Below, piece by piece: positions 46,420 through 57,790 of a stretch of 64,000 nt of DNA (position 1 is the stretch's first letter; the number at the start of each line of letters is the position of its first letter). Both the position numbers and the translations under genes were made by a program. Below the pieces are notes generated by a model, which saw only the letters and a program-made list of their open reading frames with translations, was not told where the DNA came from and did not search any database. The DNA comes from Saccopteryx bilineata. Lineage: Eukaryota > Chordata > Mammalia > Chiroptera > Emballonuridae. The stretch is from NCBI RefSeq assembly GCF_036850765.1, contig NC_089490.1, forward strand, positions 104,464,574-104,528,573, in the 5' to 3' direction.

Positions 46420-46540
46420 GGTGTGCAAAGTATTGAGCTAATTGCTTTATTCTCATTAATGCCTTTATTTCTTTGTATATCTTAAGAGGCTATTATTGTT
46501 ATTCCCACTTTATTGACAGGTGCCTGAGACTTAGATATGT
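46420..46540 (-). repeat. MIR-like relic
   Basis: 'ttggtgtgcaaagtattgagctaattgctttattctcattaatgcc' followed by 'aagaggctattattgttattcccactttattgacagg' is antisense MIR. Confidence 0.55.
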
Positions 46541-46700
46541 TAATTTAGTACTTCTCAAATTTAATGCGCATAAGAATCAACAATTTTGTTAAAATGTGGG
46601 TTCTGATTCAGTCAGCCTAGTGTTGAGATTCTGGGTTTCTAGCAAGCTCCCCGATGGTGCTGATTCTGCTGGTCCCTGGGCTATACTTAATTAACAAGGG
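46541..46700. repeat. MER5A-like MITE relic
   Basis: 'agtacttctcaaatttaatgcgcataagaatcaac', 'atgtgggttctgattcagtc', 'gagattctgggtttctagcaagctccccgatggtgctgattctgctggtcc' matches MER5-type order. Confidence 0.6.
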
Positions 46701-47028
46701 GCAAAGTCTCCTGCCAGATCCCAGGCCCTGAATGTGGTGGGCCAATGCTGTAAGCCCCAGCAGCAGCCTTCACAGTGCGCTGTCCCACTGGCAATGCCCT
46801 GTGTTTTGGTCCTTGCGGCCCACGCTTTTCCGACAGTCTCTGCTCCCATCCTCAGCAGGGCTTACGTCAGGAAGGTAGTTCTGTGCCCATTGTCTCAGGG
46901 GAAGCATTAAGAGGACTGGAAACAAGTACAGGAATATTCCTTCTTCTTCAGTTTTACAGTCTTGTGCCTTTTGGGCCAAACTTAGCATGAAGATATGTTC
47001 TAATTTACTCATCTTATAATTTTATATT
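46701..47028. other. Intergenic, nothing recognised
   Basis: Overlapping frames at 46770-47012 and 46775-46990 on opposite strands have no domain. I treat them as chance. Confidence 0.4.
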
Positions 47029-47047
47029 AATATGTGCTTAGAATTTT

Positions 47048-47250
47048 TTAAAATTGATTTTACAGAAAGAAGAGAGAGAGAGAGGGCTGGGGGAGCAAGA
47101 AGTATGGATTCATAGTTGCTTTATTTTAGTCATTCATTGCTTGCTTGTTACCTGTCATATGTGCTTTGACCCAGCAAGCCCAGGGTTTCAAACTGGTGAC
47201 CTCAGTGTTCTAAGTAGATGCTCTATCCATTGAGCCATCATAGGTCAGGC
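47048..47250 (-). mobile_element. Short tRNA-headed bat SINE, minus strand (older copy)
   Basis: Read on the - strand: GCCTGACCTATGATGGCTCA head, 'gggcttgctgggtcaaagcacatatgac', then GA/CT-rich tail. The 19-bp flanks AATATGTGCTTAGAATTTT (47029-47047) and AATACATGATTAGAATTTT (47251-47269) match with a few differences, implying an older insertion. Confidence 0.8.
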
Positions 47251-47439
47251 AATACATGATTAGAATTTTAACAGCCCATCTAAAAATCTTTGAATTTCAC
47301 ATAAAAATTCAGATTGTTAGCTTCGTTTAAAAATTTAAAAAGTCAGGGAACAAGGGCCTACCTTCCTTCATAACAGCAGTTAGCTGGAGTTGATGGTGCC
47401 GGTTCCTTCCCAAAGGGACAGGGTTCCCAGGAAGCACCA

Positions 47440-47640
47440 GGGTGCAGTAGAAAGACACTGTCTCTGAAATCAGACAGATTTGCAGTCAAATGCCTGCTGC
47501 AAGTTGTATAAACTCTGTGACTTAAGCAAATTTCTCAACCTCTCTAAGTTATAAAATGGGTTTTTCATATCTACACAAAAAGGGAATATTAAGGATTCAA
47601 TGAAACAACATGCATACTATCAATGTTAGCTTCCTTCTTT
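47440..47640 (+). repeat. MIR SINE relic
   Basis: 'gaaatcagacagatttgcagtcaaatgcc', 'tctgtgacttaagcaaatttctcaacctctctaag' and 'aatattaaggattcaatgaaacaac' is the sense MIR order. Confidence 0.7.
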
Positions 47641-47689
47641 CTCTATAGAATCTCTTCTCTTTCCATCGAGCTAGATAAAATTGTACACT

Positions 47690-48080
47690 CCCAGCTCAGA
47701 CTCACAAATACATACACAAAGAGAAGAGGCCAAACTTACCAATGGACATAAATAAAAGTTGAGTGGTTACCAGGGAGAGAGGGAGTAGGAAAGAGAGGAG
47801 TAAAGAAGGACAAATATATATCCCACATAGGTGGGGTATAAAACTGAGACTCAGGAACATTTATAAAAGTGAAGTGGTTACCAGGGGGAGGAAGGGGGGG
47901 AGGGGAGTAAGGAGGCACAAATATATGGTGACAGAAAATGAATTGGCTTTGGGTGATGGACACACAACACAATCCACAGTTCAAATGCTATAGAAACATT
48001 CACCTGAAACCTATGTACTTTTATTGATCAATGTCATCCCATTAAATTTAATTTAAAAATAAAAAATAAAATAAAAGAAC
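47690..48080 (+). mobile_element. L1 3' UTR with two imperfect 111-bp tandem copies
   Basis: 'agtggttaccagggagagaggg' (47760) recurs as 'agtggttaccagggggagg' (47871), a period of about 111 bases. After that come 'gaattggctttgggtgatgg', 'acctgaaacctatgtacttttattgatcaatgtc', an A-rich tail and repeated AATAAA. This is a bat-type L1 3' UTR, truncated at its 5' end. Confidence 0.7.
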
Positions 48081-48129
48081 TAATAAATGTTATCCTCACT
48101 GGTTTTTATGATGGGATGAAAGAAAGTAG

Positions 48130-48350
48130 GCTATGGTTGTAAGGGCTGGATTTGGGGTTTCAACAGCCTTAAGAGTTAGTCTTAGCTCTATGTGAGGAAT
48201 GTCACGTAGGCTTACTAAGCTTAAATTTCTTTATCTGTATAATATGGATAATCTCCCCTACTTTACAGGTTTGCTTTAACATGAAATAAGATTATATATA
48301 TAACAAACTTAGCTCAGTATCTGGCCACAGTAAGCCCTCAAAGATGATCT
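48130..48350 (+). repeat. MIR SINE relic
   Basis: 'ttagctctatgtgaggaatgtcacgtaggcttactaagcttaaatttctttatctgtataatatgg' and 'ctcagtatctggccacagtaagccctcaaag' is the sense MIR order. Confidence 0.65.
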
Positions 48351-50039
48351 ATAGTTCGGTATTTAAGATCATTTTCTATGGTGCAAAGTTCTAATTAATG
48401 CAAGTTATTAAAATTGCATTTTTATTTTGGTTTTTATGGAATCATGTGCTGTTAAGAACCAGGGCAATTTCTGCTTTTTTTCCTGCCGTAACTGAAAATC
48501 ACTCAGGTTTGACTGTCACCTGTAATTCTACCTTGTGCACAACTCTAAGAGACAGAACTATTCTCTTGGCTGGAGATTTGCCACATAAGAGGACAAAAGC
48601 CTCTGCCACAGAGTTCCTGAATGTTCTACTCCCAGAGGAGGAGGAGGGCCATCAGCCTGCGTCAGGCTCTGTGAGGTCTCAGGATCTCTGACGAGTGAGT
48701 GCCTCATTAACTCATCCTTGTTCATGCGCCCTGTGACCTGTGCAGTCTGCATCAGTCCGTGGTCGTTCCAAGTTAACACATGGCTGGCTTCTCTAAACCT
48801 GTTTCAGCTTGAGCAACTCAGGGCAAGACAAATTATTCTCAAACAATTCACTGGGATTTCTAACCAGTCTTGAAAACATCTGCCTGGCTCCCTCTGCTGA
48901 AACCCCTTAGGCTCCCTCATTTATCAGCCTAGCCTGTTAGCCTCCATTCCCATCCCTTCTCTACACCTTCACTTCTGTCTCACTAACACAAAGGCTGGAG
49001 GTTGGGGAGCCCGCCCTACCTACAGTGCTTCCTGGGAGAAGTCAGTTTAGGCATACATCTTCATGTTCTTCATTCACATAAATTTGACCACAGCTATTTA
49101 GACCAGGGATCTGTGCTGCCCAAAAGGAACCTCTCTGCGGGCAGTCTAACAAGTAGTATAGCTTATGATTCCTGGTTAGCAAGAGAACTCTATGCCATAT
49201 GGCAACCACAGCACCTAGGCAATGCTTGTCTCTTGAAGAGGCTGGGCTACAGATGCCCCAAGAAGTTGTATCAGTGGAGGGAAAGCAGTAGACAGAGCCA
49301 CCAGGAAGCAGAATGTAAGGGGCTGGGGAAAGGACCTGTAGAAAGAAAAGCAGAGTAGAAGCAGGCAGAAAAGGAGTGAATCTTGAGCTTGGAGAAGTTG
49401 TGAGCAAGATACTCTGAGGGGACTGTTAATAATGTGGCCATTGAGTTACCAGAGACTTGATCCAGATCACTGGGTTTTTGAAGCATCCTAAAGAGTAATG
49501 TAGACTTTACTGTTTTGTTCTTAGACTGTACACAACAACGATGAGGTCTGGTAACCAGTGTGTTGGAAAGATGTGGGAAAGCTGTTAGAACCAAGGACTA
49601 GCAGAAGAAACAGGTTTGGCAAAGAGCAGAAGGCAGCCATCTTGGGGAATCCAGGAAGCAAGGTTCTCCTGAGTTCAGCCTCTGCAATGAGTCAAGCTCA
49701 ACTCCAACTTTATTCAGAGAAAGTCACTGAGATAGTCTGAATGCCTCATCTGGAATGCCCGTGGTTAGAGAATTATAGGAAATATTGCTGGACAGCAATT
49801 ATGCTTCTTTGTCTAAGATAACGGGTGCCTAGATGCTGGTGGGGACATCTTGTCCTCTGAAAGCTAGCTGTGAGGCTGCGATTCTACTACCTGCACTTTC
49901 ATTTCATCCCTCCATGTGCAACCTCTTATCACCTGAGGCCATCTGGGCCTGTCTCACAGAAGTAGTCCTCTTTTATCTTCTCCAATTTTCCAAACCTCAC
50001 CCATTCTGAAATGGTGTTCATTTTCTCTTCCTTTTATCA
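48351..50039. other. Intergenic, nothing recognised
   Basis: Overlapping frames of 97-121 codons occur on both strands at 48398-49594. None has a domain, splice context or compositional bias that supports a gene. Unrecognised old repeats may be present. Confidence 0.45.
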
Positions 50040-50350
50040 GTCAATAGTTTAGAGACTGTACTGTTCTCATTTCATTGCTCTTTTTTGGAGCAATGCCATG
50101 TGACATTCCAGTTCCTCCCTCTAGAGACTGAGTATATTTCCCTGTCCCTTGAGTTTGGGATCAACCATGTAACTTGCTTCAGCCAATGGGATATTTGCAG
50201 ATGTGATAGAAGCAGAGACTTGAGTTGTGATTAAACAGTTAAACTTTACTCGTGTGCACATCTGATATTCCCAGGAGAATAACATGTCCTAGGCAGTTTA
50301 CTAGTTCCAAGGCACCGACAGTTCTATGGAACACAGCTGCATGTAACCTG
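50040..50350 (+). repeat. MaLR/MLT1-type LTR relic
   Basis: 'ttgagtttgggatcaaccatgtaacttgcttcagccaatgggatatttgcagatgtgatagaagcagagacttgag' follows the central part of MLT1 LTRs in order. It is strongly diverged, has no internal retroviral genes, and is noncoding. Confidence 0.5.
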
Positions 50351-50689
50351 TATCTAGGAACCAAGCCAAATTGAACCTAAACCTAGATTAGCAAACCTCT
50401 AGCTGACTTGCATCTGAATGATTAAGAATATATGTTTGATTTAGGGATGGACCATAACATGGCATTATTATGGTAATTGCTAACACATCCATCTTGGCAT
50501 GCAATAAGGTGAAATGGAAATAATACAGGTTTTGAAATAATACACTTTTTGGAATAAGACAAAAATAGAGATAATATTATTTAATTATTATAAAATCCTA
50601 GATCCAATATTTATTAGCTATGGGACTTTGGGGAAGCAACCTCTTGTGTTCTCAGTTATTAGATTAAAGAATATAATCCTTTTCCTAAA
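50351..50689. other. Intergenic, AT-rich
   Basis: Nothing recognised apart from AT-rich unique sequence. Confidence 0.4.
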
Positions 50690-50778
50690 GCACCTGTTTT
50701 AAACAACTTTATTGAGGAATAACTGGCATACTATAAATTACATATGTTAAGTGTGTATAATGTGATAAGCTTCACATA

Positions 50779-51036
50779 CTGTATTTCCCCATATATGAGA
50801 TGCACCCTTTTTCAAAAATTTTGGAGTGTAAAAACTGGGTGTGTCTTATATAGTGGTTCTAGATGTTTTAACTTGCATTTCCCACTTTTTTTGTGTGGAT
50901 GAGGAGTTGTATGAATTATATGATGAATAAAACTTGCATTCAATAACTTATGTAATATATATTTTTTTCAAATTTTGGGCCACAAAATTAAGGTGCGTCT
51001 TGTACATGAGCGTGTCTTATACATGGAGAAATACTG
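50779..51036. mobile_element. TA-flanked MITE with TIR CYRTATTTCYCCATGTATAAG
   Basis: The ends are CTGTATTTCCCCATATATGAG and, at the other end, the complement of CAGTATTTCTCCATGTATAAG. TA dinucleotides flank both sides (50777-50778, 51037-51038), as for Tc1/mariner-superfamily insertion. The interior is AT-rich and noncoding. Sister copies lie at 56306 and 61124. I recognise the terminal motif as widespread in vertebrate genomes but do not assign a family name. Confidence 0.75.
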
Positions 51037-51439
51037 TATATAAGCAGCTATAAATCATCATCACAGTTAAGATAATAAATGTATCCATCACCCAGAAAAT
51101 TTTCCTAGCAACTTATTATTTCTTTTTTTCTTCCCCTCAACCTTTCTTCCATCCCAGGCAACAGCTTAATTCATTCTCTGTCAGTGTAAACTAGCTTGCA
51201 TTTTTTCTAGAATGTTATTGCAATGAAAACATATAGTATATAATCACATTACTTATTTTTATTCTTTCACTCAGCATGATTATTTTGAGCTTAATTCATG
51301 TTGTGATTTGTATCAATAGTTCATCCCTATTTAATTTTGAGTAGTATTTCATTGTATAGATCTAACAATTTGTCCATTAACCAGTTGGTGGACATTTGAA
51401 TTGTTAACCAATTTTGACTGTAAAAAATAAAGCTTATAG

Positions 51440-51835
51440 GCCCTGGCCGGTTGGCTCAGTGGTAGAGCGTCGGCCTGGCATGCGGGGGACCCGGGTTTGA
51501 TTCCTGGCCAGGGCACATAGAAGAAGCGCCCATTTGCTTCTCCACCCTCCACCTCCTTCCTCTCTGTCTCTCTCTTCCCCTCCCGCAGCCAAGGCTCCAT
51601 TGGAACAAAGATGGCCCGGGCGCTGGGGATGGCTCCTTGGCCTCTGCCTCAGGCGCTAGAGTGGCTCTGGTCGCGGCAGAGTGACACCCCGGAAGGGCAG
51701 AGCATAGCCCCCTGGTGGGCAGAGCGTGGCCCCTGGTGGGTGTGCCGGGTGGATCCCGGTCGGGCGCATGCGGGAGTCTGTCTGACTGTCTCTCCCCGTT
51801 TCCAGCTTCAGAAAAATACAAAATAAATAAATAAA
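51440..51835 (+). mobile_element. Rhin-1-like SINE, plus strand, nested in L1 relic
   Basis: Full-length copy with intact tRNA-like head and both GC-rich 3' repeats, ending in (AAAT)n. The flanking string AATAAAGCTTATA is present on both sides (about 51426 and 51837). Confidence 0.93.
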
Positions 51836-52310
51836 TAAATAAAGCTTATATAAATATTAATAGAAATGTCTTTTATGACACGCTCTTTAATTTCTCTCAG
51901 ATAAATACCTAAGAGCAGAATGGCTGGATTATATGCTAGGTGTAGTCTATAATTGTATTTTTAATTGAAATTTTTATTGAGATAATGAGAGATTCACATG
52001 CAGTTGTAAAAAATAATTAAGAGCGATCCCTTGTACACTTTACCCAGTTTCTTCCAGTGGTAACATTTTGTAGAACTATAGTATAATATGGCAACCAGGA
52101 TATTGACATTGATACAATCCACTAATATAATTATTCAGGGTTCTCATTTGGGAGTATACTTATTCTTGTATTCAGTTGTATGTGTATTTAATTCTTTGCA
52201 ATCTTTTCATGACATGTGTAAATTTTTGTATCTACCACCACAATCAAGATACTGACCAGTTTCATCACCACAAAAATTTCTCCAATTGTCTTCTTGCCTG
52301 AAAAAATAGA

Positions 52311-52835
52311 GATAATGTTATTGAATTATGAGAATAATTGAATGTCATTGTTTATCTAAAGTACATTCTGGTGCATTCTCACAGTATGGTCTCAACAAAT
52401 ATGGGACCCCCTTTCTCTTATGCATAGTAAGTGTTCCAGTAAATATTTCTATAGCTTTGGAGTCAGAATTCACCAAGATATACTGGAGAATATTCAACAA
52501 CCGGCTCTGTAAGGAGAAAATGGTGCCCTGATTTATAGTATTTACCATTATAGGGGTGAAAATCCTCCTGCCACAGCTGATTTCAAGCAATCGACATGAC
52601 ATCACTTAGCACAAAGATGGGAAGAGAGGAATAGTAACACACCATTATACAGCATTTCCCTTGTACAACTGCAGATTTAGTAGGTGAAATAACCTCAAGA
52701 GCATAGATAACAATAATGTGGAATAAAACAGTAAGTGGTGAGTTTTGGACATCATTACCATTGTTTTTAAATAAGTTATTTTGGTGTCAGTTAATTTAAT
52801 ATTTAATAATGGCTATATTTAAAAATTGACACACA
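52311..52835. other. Intergenic, nothing recognised
   Basis: This is AT-rich unique sequence. No gene. Confidence 0.45.
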
Positions 52836-53230
52836 TGCCTGATCAGTGGTAGAACAGTGGATAGAGAGTTGACCAGGAATGCTGAGATCTCAGGTTTGAA
52901 ACCTCAAGGTTTCTGGCTTGAGTGTGGGCTCATCAGCTTGAGCATGGGGTCACTGACTTGAGTGCAGAGTCATAGATATGATCCCAACATCTCTGACTTG
53001 AGCCCAAAGCTCCCTGGCTTGAGCCCAACATTGCTAGCTTGAGCAAGGGTTCACTGGCTTGAGCCCCTGGTCAAGGCACTTATGAGAAGCAATCAATGAA
53101 CAACTAAAGTGAAGCAACTATAAGTTGATGCTTCTCACTCTTTCTCCTCCCACCCTTCCTCTCTTTAGCTCTCTCCCTCTTTCTCAAAGTCAGTTAAATA
53201 AACAACAAACAAACAACCAAACAAACAAAA
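52836..53230 (+). mobile_element. Long tRNA-headed bat SINE, plus strand (diverged)
   Basis: The head is GCCTGATCAGTGGTAGAACAG, then 'gtttgaaacctcaaggtttc' and six CTTGAG-containing units, 'caaggcacttatgagaagcaatcaatgaacaac', 'gatgcttctcactctttctcc', and a long A-rich tail with (CAAA)n. The middle TTGAG block is expanded relative to the 44372 copy. The target duplication is indistinct. Confidence 0.8.
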
Positions 53231-54234
53231 AACCTGACTCACAAAATTCAGCAATTGGCTCTTTTAAGTCAGTAACAACTCCAATACCCCGTTGTGTTTC
53301 ACCTCCCACTTCCCCGACCCATCTTTCTAGGGCTTTCATCCTTGAGTGTACAGTTGGAAAAGTTTTTCTCTGATGTTTCCCTGGACTGAGCTTTGGAATT
53401 TGCTTGTTAGTGTCCTGAACTCTTGTCATTCCCAGTTCTACCCTGGGTCACTGCTTGACTACTGTAGGACATCAAAGAAATGAAGGAAGGCAGACCACTC
53501 TCCTAACTGTCCTGCTCCCTAACCTCTCAGCACCACTCCACACAAAGCTGCAGGAGAGATTACAACTTCCCATAATGGATAGTTGATGAGTAATTGGAGA
53601 AAATTATAATGTTGGAAGGGAAAAAATTTAAAATCAGTATGATAATCATGATTTTTCCAGAGTCCAAGGGATAGCACATATAAAACAGTGAATTCTACAT
53701 TTTTTAAATTCAAGAACTATTTATTTAACATTTACTATATGCTAGACATGGTGTTTTATCCATGTAGAAACGGGAACACTTGCCAAGATTTTAGTCTGGC
53801 TCTTCTAGTCAGTTTTTATTTTATTCCAAAGAACCCATTTTTCTAATCTTCTTGATGTGAACATCTATCCTCTGATGTTCAGGAGGAATCATATTCCCTA
53901 ACATCCTTACTTTCTTTTGTTCTTTCCTCTAATTGGTATAATTCAATTTAAGATTCACAATAGACTAGTTCTGAGGGTGATGGGAGCTTCCTAGGACATG
54001 TATCGATGACCTTTCACACCTGAATTCTGCCAAAGAGGTTGGGCTAAGAAAGGTTTGGGACTCCAAACTTTATAGAAAATCGTAGAAGCCTTCCACATAT
54101 AGCCTCTTTTGGATCTCCTCATCGGTAAAAGTTACAGTCATACCTATTTATTCTATTTAATATTCTCAGGTTAAAAAGCATTTTATTAATCACATAGACA
54201 GATCTCTGAAGGACAAACATGAATTTTTAGAGAC
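53231..54234. other. Intergenic, nothing recognised
   Basis: This is unique sequence. A scrap at 53705-53760 ('tatttaacatttactatatgctagacatggtg') is MIR/L2-like. Confidence 0.4.
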
Positions 54235-54250
54235 AATAAACCCCAAACTG

Positions 54251-54606
54251 GCCCTGGCCGGTTGGCTCAGTGGTAGAGCGTTGGCCTGGCATGCAGGAGT
54301 CCTAGGTTTGATTCCCAGCCAGGGCACACAGGAGAAGTGCCCCTCTGCTTCTCCATCCCTCCCCCTCTCCTTCCTCTCTGTCTCTCTCTTCCCCTTCCGC
54401 AGCCAAGGCTCCATTGGAGCAAAGTTGGCCCGGGCGCTGAGGGTGGCTCCATGGCCTCTGCCTCAGACGCTAGAATGGCCCTGGTTGCAACAGAGCAATA
54501 CCCCAGATGGGCAGAGCATCGCCCCCTGGTGGGCATGCTGGGTGGATCCTGGTCGGGTGCATGCGGGAGTCTGACTGCCTCCCCGTTTCCAACTTCAGAA
54601 AAAAAA
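54251..54606 (+). mobile_element. Rhin-1-like SINE, plus strand
   Basis: The head is GCCCTGGCCGGTTGGCTCAG. The 3' half carries one rather than two CGCCCC/TGGTGGGC units, so it is the shorter subtype also seen at 9855 and 11438. The exact 15-bp duplication AATAAACCCCAAACT (54235-54249 and about 54606-54620) flanks it. Confidence 0.93.
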
Positions 54607-54841
54607 ATAAACCCCAAACTCCTAAGAAGAAATAAAATGTTTACCCTTTTATTACCAATGGCCTTACAATTTGCAAAGCCCCTCTTGACATGGAGCCAGA
54701 AAATCTTACTACTATGCGAAGAAGCTGAATTTCACCCCATTATTTCTAAATTATAGCCCCTCATGCTTTCCAGGAATCAGAAATAACCACATTGCTGGTC
54801 CATTTTGCTCCTTTACCCTCTCACAAGAACAGGTCTAGATA

Positions 54842-54931
54842 ACACAACAAATTGAAATTCAGTTAAGCCCAGACAGATGAAATGAAACACAACAAATTGA
54901 AATTCAGTTAAGCCCAGACAGATGAAATGAA
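54842..54931 (+). repeat. Perfect 45-bp tandem duplication
   Basis: The block starting ACACAACAAATTGAAATTCA is repeated head-to-tail at 54842 and 54887 without a visible difference. It is therefore a very recent local duplication (or an assembly artefact). There is no coding content. Confidence 0.9.
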
Positions 54932-56303
54932 ACACAGTCTGTTATTGAGAATCTCACCTTTTATTGGGAAAAATGCATATGTACAGATCCAATGTGATAA
55001 ATACCATAACAGAGCATGAACCAAATGGTGTGGGATCACAAAATGGACCCTTTATTCCCTCTGGAAACATGGAGGGGATGAGGAAGGATCCCATTGGCAT
55101 TGACAGTAAAGGTTAGAAGAGGCTTTCTGGTTTACAAAAAAAAAATGGTGCTGAAGGGCACATGAAGTTCAGAAAATGTCATGTACAAAGATATAGAAGC
55201 TTTTGAGTGGGGAAGGGCGAGTGGGGGAATTGTGTGATTATAGTGTGCGAGTGTATATGTGTGTGTGTGTGTGCATTTGCTAGGGAAGAACTGATAAAGG
55301 ATGAGACTAAAAAGGATAGAGCAATGTGGCAAAGGATGTTTGACTATGCTAACAGATATGGGTTTATTTTGTAGGTGTTTTGGCCCTACATGATGTAGCC
55401 AACTAACGTTTTCAAGAAGGAGAATATGCTTATTGGTCAGAGATAATCTTGTTGGCATTGTTGAATATGACTTGCTGGGTAGAGACTGCAGGCAGAGAGG
55501 CAGTTAAGAGGATGTTGGGTTAATCCACTTTTCAGAGATCTGGACCAGGGTAGCTGGAATGATGGATAAGCAGAGAAAACATGACAGAGCACAAGAATAG
55601 CACATAGGAAGAACTCAGTGAACAGGCTGAATTAATGATTGCATAACTGAACATACAGAATATAGCTATGTCAACCTTTGATCTACAGGTACTTTCAGGA
55701 TGCAGTGTTGATGTTTTTTGTTGTTTTTTTTTAATGAAGAATTTATTTTGTGGACCAATATCCAGCAGTAAAAGTTTAAAATTTAGACTTCCAAGCCAGC
55801 ATTTTAGAAACTTCATCTAATCCTCACACACTGGCGTTGGAAACCAAAAACATCTGAAAGCTTTTGTATAATCTGATTAAGAGCTGAATAAGAAGAGGCG
55901 AGGGGTTAACGATTAGTGGTTTAACACCACATTTACCTAAGCTGAAAGGGTTTTTCTAAAGATCTTAAAAAAAAAAAAAAAAAAAACCTTTGTGAAGTAT
56001 GTAATATGAGGGCTGGGCTTCAAGCCCAAAGTTAACACATCCACCACCCTTTCTGCCCATTCTTGTCGCTTTCTATGGTTAAAATTCTTTTGCTCCCAAC
56101 CTCTGAGCTGATTGTCCTTCATTTTTATCTGGGACGGAATTCATTCCCTGGTTTAGAGCACTGTCAGAAATCTGTGTGCTTTTACTCTGAATAACTGTGT
56201 TGGTTATGACACACTTTCTCAAGGGACAAGCTATTATCACTCTCACGGGGGCAAAAATAGGTTCTCGGGTGGGGGACCACAGTACATAAATAGATATACA
56301 GTA
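54932..56303. other. Intergenic; A21-type run near 55966-55986
   Basis: No gene. A (GT)n-like stretch lies at 55255-55273, and an A run near 55966 may be a retroposon tail. Frames at 55132-55458 and 55532-55816 on the - strand have no domain. Confidence 0.45.
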
Positions 56304-56305
56304 TA

Positions 56306-56503
56306 CCATATTTTCCCATGTGTAAGATGCACCCTTTTTCAAAATATTTGGGGTCTAAAAACTGGGTGCATCTTATACAGTGGTTGTAGATTTTTTTACT
56401 TGTATTTCCCGCTTTTTCGCACTTGTCTTTTTTTCAAATTTCGAGCCCTCAAATTAAAGTGTGTCTTATACATGGGAGCGTCTTATACATGGAGAAATAT
56501 GGT
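56306..56503. mobile_element. TA-flanked MITE, second copy
   Basis: The left end is CCATATTTTCCCATGTGTAAG. The right end is the complement of CCATATTTCTCCATGTATAAG. TA flanks lie at 56304-56305 and 56504-56505. The internal strings 'aaaactgggtgcatcttatacagtgg' and 'tcaaattaaagtgtgtcttatacatg' match the copy at 50779, but this copy is about 60 bp shorter. Confidence 0.8.
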
Positions 56504-56562
56504 ATCTTTAATTTCATAAGGACCAATGAAACAAAAACTGTCCAAAAAGCTCTTTAGAGAAG

Positions 56563-56592
56563 TAATATAATAATAATAATAATAATAATAAT
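56563..56592 (+). repeat. (TAA)n microsatellite
   Basis: About ten TAA/ATA units. Confidence 0.85.
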
Positions 56593-56691
56593 TTGTAAAG
56601 GTTTAGAAACACTGGTTATAAGAAAATACCTAAAAACACACTAACACTGTTTCTTTTCTCATCCTCACAGTGCCCCCCTAAGGAATTAGGA

Positions 56692-57184
56692 CAGGGATCC
56701 CCAAACTTTTTACACAGGGGGCCAGTTCACTGTCCCTCAGACCATTGGAAGGCTGGACTATAAAAAAAACTATGAACAAATCCCTATGCACACTGCACAT
56801 ATCTTATTTTAAAGTAAAAAAACAAAACGGGAACAAATACAATATTTAAAATAAAGAACAAGTAAATTTAAATCAACAAACTGACCAGTATTTCAATGGG
56901 AACTATGGGCCTGCTTTTGGCTAATGAGATGGTCAATGTCCGGTTCCATATTTGTCATTGCTAGCTGTAACAAGTGATATGACACGCTTCCGGAGCCATG
57001 ACGCGTGCGACCCGCATCACCGGAAGTAGTGCTGTACATGAGCGACACCGCATACAGTCCTCCAGGTCAGTACTCTCACTGACCACCAGTGAAAGAGGTG
57101 TCCCTTCAGGAAGTGCGGCGGGGGCAGAATAAATGGCCTCAGGGGGCCGCATGCGACCCACGGGCCGTAGTTTGGGGACCCCTG
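56692..57184. mobile_element. Non-autonomous hAT DNA transposon (493 bp), longer copy
   Basis: TIRs CAGGGATCCCCAAACT and the complement of CAGGGGTCCCCAAACT, with an exact 8-bp duplication AATTAGGA (56684-56691, 57185-57192). The left 240 bp and right 120 bp match the copy at 11644. The middle (about 56909-57070, with 'gcctgcttttggctaatgagatgg' and CpG-rich 'ccatgacgcgtgcgacccgc') is absent there. The ORF at 56961-57161 is inside noncoding MITE sequence and shows no transposase motif. Confidence 0.92.
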
Positions 57185-57234
57185 AATTAGGAGATCTGAA
57201 TTCTAATTTTCATATTTACCATCAATGAGTACAC

Positions 57235-57790
57235 TCTTTTATTTATTTACTCATAAAATACTTATTGAGTACTGTCTCTGTGCTAGGCACTGTGCTAGAC
57301 TCTGGAGGTAGAATCAGACATAAGGTGTAGAGTTCTCATGGAGTTGATGTTTGGGAATGAAACAGGTAATAAATGAGTTCCAAACGTTTACAAATAATAA
57401 TGATAATGGTAATAGATATAATTGTAAATATGTCTATGGTATATAACTAATTTACAATTTTTATAATGATACATGCTATAAAATTTAAAAGGACCACAGG
57501 AAGAGTTAAGCTGGTAGAGTGTGAACACAGATGGTCTCCCTGTGACAGTGACACTTGAGCTAAGTCTTGGGTGGTTAGAAAGATTCAGCTCCACAAAGAT
57601 CTGGGGGCTGAACTTTCCAGGCAGAAGGAAGAGTAGGGAAGGACTTTCTGAGGCAGGAGTGAGCTTGTCATGAATGAGGGACAGAAAGATGTGGCTAGAA
57701 TGAACTGAGTTGGGTGAAAGAGGTACAAGATGAGGCAGGTGTTGGGCCACACAAAATCATGCAGAGCCATGCAGGCTGTGGGGAAGAGCT
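57235..57790 (-). repeat. L2 relic, long
   Basis: 'tacttattgagtactgtctctgtgctaggcactgtgctagactctgg', 'gagttctcatggagttgatg', 'gacacttgagctaagtcttgg', 'gaactttccaggcagaaggaagag' and 'acacaaaatcatgcagagccatgcaggctgtgg' is the antisense L2 order over more than 500 bp. Confidence 0.7.

Larger units (their letters stand above)
50690..52310 (-). repeat. Old L1 (L1M-type) 3' region, interrupted by a MITE and a SINE
   Basis: 50690-50776, 51039-51425 and 51840-52310 are consecutive parts of an antisense L1 3' end ('caactttattgaggaataactggcatac', 'aatgtatccatcacccagaaaa', 'tttcactcagcatgattattttgag', 'tagtatttcattgtatagatc', 'ttggtggacatttgaattg', 'tttattgagataatgagagattcac'). They read through both insertions, so the L1 predates both. 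Confidence 0.65.
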
